From a virus, in IMG/VR virus record IMGVR_UViG_3300020197_000033, positions 1 through 52,304 of that record: a stretch of DNA of 52,304 nucleotides; one strand, given 5' to 3'. How positions within the stretch are numbered: the first letter of the stretch is position 1; every line of letters begins with the position of its first letter. Below are positions 14,987 through 22,391 of this stretch, in pieces. The position numbers were made by a program, and so were the translations under genes. Below the pieces are notes generated by a model. The model was not told the DNA's origin. It made no database searches and saw only the letters and a list, made by a program, of their open reading frames with translations.

Positions 14987-16050
14987 TATCTCCAAGGGAA
15001 AGAGCTCAGCAGCACGGTCGTCAAACACCACAATCTGGATCCGCAACCCGTACAAGTTCAAGTCCGCGCAGGCCATCACCCCCAACAGCCAGACCACCAA
15101 CTACTTTAGATTCCTTTCGGGCCAATGTTGACCCTGCAGGACGTTCTTATGATGAAGGAAGAGATTTTCAAACTTATTTGGGCAGCCCCGCTTTAAGTAA
15201 TTTTTATAAAGTAAGTTTAGGACTATCGGTTGATCGATCAAGGCACGAGACTTTATCGAGATGGTTAACTTCTGCTGGTGTTTATGGAGCTTCAGCTGAT
15301 GGGCGTAGATTTGAATTTCTATGTTGTGAAACTCTTATTCCAGGGACAGCTTTAGATGCATTTACTGAACTTGGAAGTTATCAAGGAATAGAAGAATTTT
15401 TTCCAGGAAGAAGAATTTATACTGATATAAGTCTATCATTTTATGTCTCGTCTGATTATTTAATTCTTAAATTCTTTCAAGAATGGATTAATTTTATTAA
15501 TCCAATATCAACACAAAGTGGAGTATTGAGAAGTCCAAATCCAAGTGGATATAATTCACTCTCTGCGAATAATTTTTACCACAGATATCGTTATCCAAAT
15601 CAATATAAAACTGATATTATGATTCATAAGTTTGAAAGAGATATGCAAAATAGCGTTAGTTATAAATTTCTAAATGCATTCCCAGTAAACATATCATCAT
15701 TGCCATTAAGTTATGATTCTGCTCAAATTTTAAAAATAATTGTAGATTTCAAATATGATCGATATATCATTACAAGTCATGATGATGTTGGATTGTCGGC
15801 AGCTCAACTCCCTGTTCCCAGGGCCGCCCAGGGTGGCGCTCAAGTAGCAGCTGCTACTGGCACTGGGGCCGGTTTCGGTGGTGCTGGAGGAGGCCTCTAT
15901 TACAACGTTGCTAATCTTCCTACCTCTTTTTCCCTAGGATTGCCTCCTATTGAGTTAGATGGCTCCGCCTTCACCGCTGTGGGGCAGGCTGCCTGGAACT
16001 CTGGGTTCTTCACGAACACACCGCCTGCAGCACCCCCTCAAGGGCCATAA
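14983..16050 (+). CDS. 54: Baseplate tail-tube initiator (T4 gp54-like)
   Basis: A 355-residue protein. The core (about residues 65-270) has the tail-tube-like fold signature FLCCETLIPGTALDAF, RRIYTDISLSFYVSSDYLILKFFQEWINF and YKFLNAFPVNISSLPLSYDSAQILKIIVDFKYDRY. It is flanked by low-complexity ends: a Ser/Pro/Arg/Thr-rich N-terminus and an Ala/Gly/Pro-rich C-terminus in GC-richer DNA than the core. With gp48 it nucleates the tail tube on the baseplate. It is the first gene of the plus-strand tail operon. Confidence 0.8.
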   Translation: MLSPRERAQQHGRQTPQSGSATRTSSSPRRPSPPTARPPTTLDSFRANVDPAGRSYDEGRDFQTYLGSPALSNFYKVSLGLSVDRSRHETLSRWLTSAGVYGASADGRRFEFLCCETLIPGTALDAFTELGSYQGIEEFFPGRRIYTDISLSFYVSSDYLILKFFQEWINFINPISTQSGVLRSPNPSGYNSLSANNFYHRYRYPNQYKTDIMIHKFERDMQNSVSYKFLNAFPVNISSLPLSYDSAQILKIIVDFKYDRYIITSHDDVGLSAAQLPVPRAAQGGAQVAAATGTGAGFGGAGGGLYYNVANLPTSFSLGLPPIELDGSAFTAVGQAAWNSGFFTNTPPAAPPQGP

Positions 16051-16074
16051 ATAAAATAAATATCATAACTTATT

Positions 16075-16800
16075 ATGACGTTACCAATTGTTGCGACTCC
16101 AACTTATGAACTTGAGTTGCCATCTACTGGAAAACCAGTAAAATATAGACCATTTTTAGTCAAAGAAGAAAAAGTTTTGTTGATTGCTTTAGAAAGCCAA
16201 GATTCAAAACAAATTACACTTGCAATTAAACAAGTACTTAAAGATTGTATCCTCACAAAAGGAATAAAGATAGAAACTCTGCCAACCTTTGATATTGAAT
16301 ATTTGTTTCTCAATATTCGTGGTAAATCTGTGGCGGAGAGTGTAGATTTAGTTATTACGTGTGGAGATGATGGAACTACAACAGTCCCAGTAACCGTTTT
16401 TATTGATGAAATTAAAGTTAATAAAAATCCAGATCATACTCCCGATATTCAAATAAATGATGATATTACTATTAGAATGAGATATCCATCACTAGATGAG
16501 TTTATTAAAAATAATTTTGTTTTTGAAAATACTACTGAAACTGATGTAGAGAGATCATTTGATATTGTCGCTAATTGTATTGAAAGTGTTTATACTAAAG
16601 ATGATGCATGGGCTTCCGCTGATTGTACAAAGAAAGAACTCATTTCTTGGATAGAAACTTTAACTTCTGACCAATTTAAGAAAATTGAAAAGTTTTTTGA
16701 AACTATGCCAAAATTAATGCATAGACTTAGCGTAATCAATCCAAATACTAGTAAAGAAAATGTTGTCGTTTTGGAGGGACTTTCCGATTTTTTCGCCTAA
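16075..16800 (+). CDS. 26: Baseplate hub assembly protein (T4 gp26-like)
   Basis: A 241-residue protein whose start MTLPIVATPTYELELPSTGK and YRPFLVKEEKVLLIALES match the T4 gp26-type baseplate family; T4 gp26 is 208 residues. The second half (EFIKNNF...TSDQFKKIEKFFETMPKL) is helical. It probably works in hub assembly. With the small protein that follows it resembles a two-part tail-assembly chaperone arrangement, which is my inference. Confidence 0.8.
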   Translation: MTLPIVATPTYELELPSTGKPVKYRPFLVKEEKVLLIALESQDSKQITLAIKQVLKDCILTKGIKIETLPTFDIEYLFLNIRGKSVAESVDLVITCGDDGTTTVPVTVFIDEIKVNKNPDHTPDIQINDDITIRMRYPSLDEFIKNNFVFENTTETDVERSFDIVANCIESVYTKDDAWASADCTKKELISWIETLTSDQFKKIEKFFETMPKLMHRLSVINPNTSKENVVVLEGLSDFFA

Positions 16801-16802
16801 CT

Positions 16803-16988
16803 ATGTCTCATATGGATCTTGAGGCATATTTTAGAATTAATTTTGCTCTAATGCAGTTCCATAAATATAGTTTGACTGAGATTGAAAATCTGATGCCATG
16901 GGAACGTGACATTTATGTTGCGTTGTTAAAACAACATATAGAAGAAGAAAATCTCAAGGCTCAACAAAGAGCAGCTGCTAACAAATGA
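16803..16988 (+). CDS. Small tail-assembly protein following gp26
   Basis: A 61-residue protein, MDLEAYFRINFALMQFHKYSLTEIENLMPWERDIYVALL. Small proteins with a short 'YS..ei..mpw.r..y..ll' core follow the chaperone gene in many tail modules and are often tail-assembly chaperone parts. It may be a gp51/gp28 analogue. It lies two bases after the gp26-like gene and overlaps the next gene by 4. Confidence 0.7.
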   Translation: MSHMDLEAYFRINFALMQFHKYSLTEIENLMPWERDIYVALLKQHIEEENLKAQQRAAANK

Positions 16989-18736
16989 AATTAACTTCCA
17001 TAAGACCAGGATTAATCGCTAGAAAAGGTACTAAAAAGTTAGGATCTGCTAAAAATTTTATTAGTAGTCCTAGTTTTTTTAGTAAAACTGGATCTGCATC
17101 TGTAAAATCTGGTATAGGTGGAATTGCACAGGGAAAAGTAACACCAGCCCCCAACGGAATCGCTGGATTAATTAGTAATATTTCTCAAACGATAACGGGT
17201 GGTGATACTAATAATATTAATATCAATAAGTTAATTGGAGATAAATTATCTCAACTGAAAGATAAGGTATCTGGCGGTATGCAGATGCCAAATCTTGATG
17301 GTCTGATGAATTCTTTTAGTGGAATTGCAGACTACATGAAGTCTTTTACAAATCCAGAATCTTTAAATGGAATAACTTCTGGATTTGAATCACTAACATC
17401 TAGTTTACAAAAGACTTTAGATTTAGTAACTACAGTAAGAAAGGTAATATCAAAACTTGTCAAAGAAATTAATTCTGCCGATTTAGGTGGCGGTGGCGCT
17501 GGCGGGAGTATCTTGCCACAGGCAGGCGCTGGACTTTTGGGTGCTGGTCTGGCCGGTGCTGCAGGAGCTGGTGCTGCTAAAAAAGGTTTGGGATTCGCAA
17601 AGTTTTTATCAAGTAAAAAGTCCCTTGCATTGATGGGACTGGGCGGCCTTGGTATGGCTGCAATGTCTTCTGGGGATGCAAATGCTGCAGAAGCTGCAGA
17701 TATAAGCACCCAATCAAGACTAATGGATGTTGGTCAAGAAGGAAATCTTACTGAGGATCAAATTGCATTATTTAATTCAACTGTAGAACGTTTTAACGAA
17801 TATCTTGAAGATGCTAAGAAGACCAAACCATCAGCTGGAGGATCAAAATCAGCACCAAAATCACCAAGAGCAAACCCGCCAGGCCCTGGTCCTGGTCCAG
17901 GGCCTGGTAGCGCCTTCATGGGAGCACAGGGCCCAGCAGGTGAAGCTACTAGATCATTGTTAGATACAATCGCATTTGCTGAGGGAACTGCTCATAAACC
18001 CAATGACGGATATAACACTCACTTTGGATTTGACCAAACTCAAGATCTAAGTAAACACCCAGATATAGTAAAACATTCTAATGGTATTTCAAGTGCTGCA
18101 TTTGGTCGTTATCAGTTCATGCCTGCCACTTGGGCAAACATAATGGGTGGCTCCATGGAGCCTGCCAGACAAGATACTGCTGCTGTCAGATTAATTATAC
18201 GAAGATTAAATAATGCCGGAATTAAAGTTAAAGATGAAAATGAATTGGAAACTCTTTTACAAAACGAAGGATTAAGCCAAAGAATTTCAGCAGCACTTGC
18301 TCCAGAATGGGCATCAGTCCCAACTGCAGCTGGAACAAGTTACCACGACCAACCCGTTAAAAAATTAGAATTACTTCAAAAAGTATTTGCAGAGAGATTA
18401 GTTAAACAAAAAGCTGCCGCTCGAGCGGCTGGAACTACTGTAAACCCACAGACAGGAACTAGTATATCTGCAAACCCAGCCACAGCAGCAGCAGTTGCTC
18501 AACAACCACCATCAGGTACAGGCACTTCAGGAACACCTGCCTCATCACCAGCACCTGGCGGCGTAACTGTATTAAACGCTGGCGGCGGGGCCGGCAAACA
18601 ACAACAACGCACCACCGCCACTACTCAAACAGGACAAAACCTTGGCAACACCATGGTCTGTCTTCCAGCTGTAGTGAATCCCATCTTGGCCGTGCAATGC
18701 ACTGCGGCTCTTTTAGGCATTGTTGGTAAACGGTGA
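16985..18736 (+). CDS. Baseplate hub protein with lysozyme/lytic transglycosylase-like domain
   Basis: A 583-residue protein. Residues 1-180 are Gly/Ser-rich with short helices. Residues 165-230 form an Ala/Gly-rich hydrophobic stretch and a Pro-Gly linker follows near 300. Residues 318-480 resemble the lambda R (GH104) fold: SLLDTIAFAEGT, where Glu of AEGT aligns with the catalytic Glu of lambda SEGT, then YNTHFGFDQ, then AAFGRYQFMPATWANIM. It would cut peptidoglycan during injection, the job of the gp5 lysozyme in T4. The C-terminus is Ala/Thr/Gly-rich. It directly precedes a second wall-degrading hub protein. Confidence 0.75.
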   Translation: MKLTSIRPGLIARKGTKKLGSAKNFISSPSFFSKTGSASVKSGIGGIAQGKVTPAPNGIAGLISNISQTITGGDTNNININKLIGDKLSQLKDKVSGGMQMPNLDGLMNSFSGIADYMKSFTNPESLNGITSGFESLTSSLQKTLDLVTTVRKVISKLVKEINSADLGGGGAGGSILPQAGAGLLGAGLAGAAGAGAAKKGLGFAKFLSSKKSLALMGLGGLGMAAMSSGDANAAEAADISTQSRLMDVGQEGNLTEDQIALFNSTVERFNEYLEDAKKTKPSAGGSKSAPKSPRANPPGPGPGPGPGSAFMGAQGPAGEATRSLLDTIAFAEGTAHKPNDGYNTHFGFDQTQDLSKHPDIVKHSNGISSAAFGRYQFMPATWANIMGGSMEPARQDTAAVRLIIRRLNNAGIKVKDENELETLLQNEGLSQRISAALAPEWASVPTAAGTSYHDQPVKKLELLQKVFAERLVKQKAAARAAGTTVNPQTGTSISANPATAAAVAQQPPSGTGTSGTPASSPAPGGVTVLNAGGGAGKQQQRTTATTQTGQNLGNTMVCLPAVVNPILAVQCTAALLGIVGKR

Positions 18737-18741
18737 AGTAA

Positions 18742-20832
18742 ATGCCCATATCTCCTATTACAAAACAAAAAAAACTTATAGATTCTATTTTTAATAAATC
18801 TAAAAAAACTTTGGGCAAATCTCAACAATCATATGCGGAATTTAGTAATTTTCTTACTGGTGCAGCAAAAAAAATAAACAAAGCTCCTTTCCCCACAAGA
18901 TCTGAATTAGAACAGTTTAAGACAAAAAGTGTTGCTGGTTCTAAACAGAACGGCGGCGGACTATTAGGTAACGCATTAAGTGGTATTGCTGCTTTTGCTG
19001 GTGGCAAAGGTGCTGCTAAGGGAATTAAAACTGTTTTGGGAAAACGAGTTGGAGATGAAGTAGCTAAAGAAGGAACGGAAAAACTAACTAAAGCCACAAC
19101 TGAAGCCGTAGGAAAAGAAACTGTAGATCGTGCTTCTAAATCAGTAGGCAAAAAGAGCCTAGAAAGAGGGGCTTCAAAGATGTTGGGTAAAAAAATTCCA
19201 ATCATTGGAGCTGCTTTGGGAACTGCATTTGCGGTAGAAAGAGCTATGAGAGGAGATTGGTTAGGTGCTGCGGGAGAACTCGCTTCTGGTGTTGCTTCAA
19301 CAATTCCAGGTGCTGGAACTGCTATATCTCTTGGCATTGATGGTGCTTTAATTGCCAGAGACGTACAACAAGAATCCAAAATGATTCCAGATAAAACAAC
19401 AATTCCTACAAAGAATGCAACTATTGCTCAACAGTCTGATATGAAAACGCAACAAAAATTAGACAGCACTAGTACTGTATCATCAGGAAGTTCAATGGTT
19501 GATATTAATAAGTTTGCAATGGTTGTTGATAAATTTGGAGAATTGATTAAAACGGGTGTCGTACCGTCTGGTGGTGGTTCAGGAGAGCATGATGAGGGAA
19601 GTCCAACTGCGGATGAGGGCGGAAGCAATGAAGCTCCGCCTCCAGGTGATCCATATACTGGGCCCATCTCTGGTAACCAATTTTTCCCACTTCCAGGTGG
19701 AATACTATCCAACAGAGCTGTTGGTTACCCAGGCGGCGAATATGGAGCGCCAAGAAATTATCCAGGTGGACATAGTGGACAAGATATTGGTGGCCACGAT
19801 GCTGGCGCTCCAGTAGTCGCTTGGAAGACTGGAAAAGTATCTTTTACTGGAAGTGTAGAAGCCGGAGATACAATTATAACCATAGATCATGGACAAGGTA
19901 TACAATCCGTCTATAAACATGTTGTTCCTACGGTTAGTCATGGAGATACTGTTTATGGCGGCCAACAAATAGCATCACTATTTGATTGTAGGGCTTTTGA
20001 CCCCCATTTACACTTTGAAGTCTGGAGTAATGGTTCTCATAAAAATCCCAACCCAGAACTTTCACAATCTCAAAAAATTTCATCTCCGATGACTGCGGCA
20101 AAAGCAAAAGAAGAACATGATAAATCTTCAACTGCTCAAGCCACGGCTTCTTCAACGGCATCAGCTTCTGGACTAGAATATACAGGATCAACATCTGCAA
20201 AATCTACAGTTATCGGCGATAGTATTGCTTCGGGTATTGCTAATCAAATGGGATTATCTGGGAAGTACAGTAAAGTAGGTGCAAATGCCAGTGCTGTTAT
20301 GGGGTTTGCACAAAAAGCAGTAGCGGCTGGAGAAGTAAAAGGTAGAAATATTATACTATCATCTGGGATTAGTAATGATACTAATAAAATGTCAGATGTT
20401 AAGGCTATTCTGCAATATCTAAAAGATCAGGGCGCTTCTGGAGTTCAACTAATGGGGACCAGTCAGGATAGACAAGATCTTTCAAAAGTTAATCCAAAAC
20501 TTTCTGCATTAGCAAAAGAATTTCCTGGATTCGTACAGTTTACTGGTGGATTTAAGACTACGGATACTATTCATCCAGATTATGTACAACAAGCAAACAA
20601 TCTGAGAACTAAAAAACAACAAGCCTATGACCTTGAAATGCAGTTAAGAGCTGACATGGCAAATAGTAGTAATGCAGCAGTAGTCATACTAAATACTGTT
20701 GATCCTGGGGGATCAGCTGCCAAGACTCTCCACTCAGCGACCAAAAAGGTTGCTGAAGTGCAGGCGTTCGTACAACAAACGACTAGTAACGCAGCAACGG
20801 CAGCTCTTGGTCTGCTACCAAGACTATGGTGA
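18742..20832 (+). CDS. Hub/tape-measure-like protein with M23 peptidase and SGNH hydrolase domains
   Basis: A 696-residue protein. Residues 1-225 are Ala/Gly/Lys-rich with membrane-active stretches like those of tape-measure proteins (IPIIGAALGTAFAVERAM, STIPGAGTAISLGIDG). Residues 340-430 are an M23 endopeptidase: HSGQD (H and D zinc ligands) and HLHFE. Residues 488-620 look like an SGNH/GDSL hydrolase: block I VIGDSIASG, block III-like SSGISND, block V DTIHPD. The peptidase would cut peptide cross-bridges; the hydrolase could remove acyl or acetyl groups from wall or surface sugars. It lies between the lysozyme-like hub protein and the gp27-like hub. Confidence 0.78.
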   Translation: MPISPITKQKKLIDSIFNKSKKTLGKSQQSYAEFSNFLTGAAKKINKAPFPTRSELEQFKTKSVAGSKQNGGGLLGNALSGIAAFAGGKGAAKGIKTVLGKRVGDEVAKEGTEKLTKATTEAVGKETVDRASKSVGKKSLERGASKMLGKKIPIIGAALGTAFAVERAMRGDWLGAAGELASGVASTIPGAGTAISLGIDGALIARDVQQESKMIPDKTTIPTKNATIAQQSDMKTQQKLDSTSTVSSGSSMVDINKFAMVVDKFGELIKTGVVPSGGGSGEHDEGSPTADEGGSNEAPPPGDPYTGPISGNQFFPLPGGILSNRAVGYPGGEYGAPRNYPGGHSGQDIGGHDAGAPVVAWKTGKVSFTGSVEAGDTIITIDHGQGIQSVYKHVVPTVSHGDTVYGGQQIASLFDCRAFDPHLHFEVWSNGSHKNPNPELSQSQKISSPMTAAKAKEEHDKSSTAQATASSTASASGLEYTGSTSAKSTVIGDSIASGIANQMGLSGKYSKVGANASAVMGFAQKAVAAGEVKGRNIILSSGISNDTNKMSDVKAILQYLKDQGASGVQLMGTSQDRQDLSKVNPKLSALAKEFPGFVQFTGGFKTTDTIHPDYVQQANNLRTKKQQAYDLEMQLRADMANSSNAAVVILNTVDPGGSAAKTLHSATKKVAEVQAFVQQTTSNAATAALGLLPRLW

Positions 20833-20854
20833 CAATGAAATCTAAGCAAAAATT

Positions 20855-22174
20855 ATGGCAGCAATAGGTCTAGAGTCATTTAAGTATAAGAAATTTCAAA
20901 TAACCTCTCATGTAAGTGGGAGAGTTGTAGATATTGCTAATTCTGTTGTTGACTTTAATTACTGTGAAGATTTAATGTCCCCAGTTGCTTACGCAACTGC
21001 GAGAGTTTTGAACACCTCTGGTCTTTACAGTGGATTGCCAATAAGATGTGGTGATCGAGTGGAGATAGAATTTACCAGTTTACATGGTACAATGGTATTT
21101 TCTGGTGATAGATCGTTTTATGTGGGTTCTCTTGGTGGTCTGCAGGCAGAAGAACGAGTAGAAACATTTGATATGATGCTCTATTTTAAAGATTCTATTT
21201 CAAATGAGACTACTAGGGTTATAAAAAAATATGATAGTAAAGTAAGAATTGATCAACATATTAGGTCCATTCTTCTTGACGTTTTAAAAGTTAAACAAAC
21301 AAGAATATCAAAGATAGAAGAAACTTTAAATACCTACGGATTTCATGGAAATTTCAAAAAACCATTACACACTTGTGTTTGGTTATGCCCCAAAAGTATT
21401 CCAATTACTGGAGGTGCAACTGGAACGTCTGGGAAGGGAATTACAGCAAAAGCAAAAGGTAGTGCTGGTTACTTTTTCTATGAAACATATGATGGATATA
21501 ATTTTCGGAGCGTCCAAAATTTAGTATCTGGAAATAATGATGATGTTAATAAAAGAGTACAGACATTTACTTGGAGTGGATTGATTGAAGGCGATTCGAG
21601 TTTAAAAAACACTACAAAAATCATTAGTTATTTTGTTGTGCAGAATAATGATTTACTTGAGTCACTATTGATTGGATTATATTCAAATCGCACATATTTC
21701 TTTGATCCATATAAACAAGATTTGGATGTATATAATTACACCTTAAAAGAAGAGATGTCATCAGCTGAGTTTAATACTTTATCCAGAAGAAAAGTACTGA
21801 ACGTTCCTGATCAATTTACACAAATTCCATCTAGAATTTTATCAAGGACTTCTGATAGAGGAATGTTTACGGATTCTTTGAGTGAAACTAGTGGAAGAGA
21901 GAATGCTGATATAGCAAAAGCAACTTCTCGTTATAATTTGGTATTCTCTCAGTCTATAAATATCAATATCGCATTAAATACTTCATTGAGAGTTGGAGAA
22001 ACAGTAAAAATAATTTTACCAAAACCAAATAATAAAACTCAAACAGAAGTTGATGTTGATGATGAGACAAGTGGATTATATGTAATTAGTGCCTTAAGAC
22101 ATTCTTGCGTACTAAACGAAAATCTCACAGCATTAAGTTTAATTAGAGATTCTTACGGATTATACCGATCATAG
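20855..22174 (+). CDS. 27: Baseplate hub protein (T4 gp27-like)
   Basis: A 439-residue protein; T4 gp27 is 391. The first domain starts YKKFQITSHVSGRVVDIANSVVDFNYCEDLMSPVAYATARV and leads to RCGDRVEIEF, a tube-like barrel arrangement seen in gp27/VgrG hubs. The C-terminal barrel has SLRVGETVKIILPKPN and GLYVISALRHSCVLN-NLTALSLIRDSYGL. The trimeric hub forms the base for the gp5 spike encoded two genes downstream. Confidence 0.8.
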   Translation: MAAIGLESFKYKKFQITSHVSGRVVDIANSVVDFNYCEDLMSPVAYATARVLNTSGLYSGLPIRCGDRVEIEFTSLHGTMVFSGDRSFYVGSLGGLQAEERVETFDMMLYFKDSISNETTRVIKKYDSKVRIDQHIRSILLDVLKVKQTRISKIEETLNTYGFHGNFKKPLHTCVWLCPKSIPITGGATGTSGKGITAKAKGSAGYFFYETYDGYNFRSVQNLVSGNNDDVNKRVQTFTWSGLIEGDSSLKNTTKIISYFVVQNNDLLESLLIGLYSNRTYFFDPYKQDLDVYNYTLKEEMSSAEFNTLSRRKVLNVPDQFTQIPSRILSRTSDRGMFTDSLSETSGRENADIAKATSRYNLVFSQSININIALNTSLRVGETVKIILPKPNNKTQTEVDVDDETSGLYVISALRHSCVLNENLTALSLIRDSYGLYRS

Positions 22175-22176
22175 AC

Positions 22177-22389
22177 ATGGAAAATATCGAAAAACATATT
22201 CAATCAGATAGAGATGAGTTGTCAGATCCAACCATTTCGTCCCAACGTCGTCGTCACGTTGAGGATGAATTAGAACAACTTGAAGCATATCATGCTAGAC
22301 ATCCAGAGGATGACCATGATCCAACACCATTGGAGTTGTTTTGTGATGAAAACCCAGATGCATCAGAATGTAGAATTTACGAAGATTAA
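22177..22389 (+). CDS. Small acidic protein between gp27- and gp5-like genes
   Basis: A 70-residue protein with a helical N-terminal half (coiled-coil-like, RRRHVEDELEQLEAYHARHPE) and a C-terminal CDENPDASECRIYED with two Cys. I recall this ending as typical of a small protein at this place in cyanophage tail modules. It may be an assembly factor for the hub. Function unproven. Confidence 0.7.
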   Translation: MENIEKHIQSDRDELSDPTISSQRRRHVEDELEQLEAYHARHPEDDHDPTPLELFCDENPDASECRIYED

Positions 22390-22391
22390 TA

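Noticed and set aside
18822-19379. A 185-residue minus-strand ORF
   Set aside because: Shadow of the Ala/Gly-rich N-terminus of the M23/SGNH protein. Composition is Ala/Pro/Ser-biased, as expected for an antisense reading.
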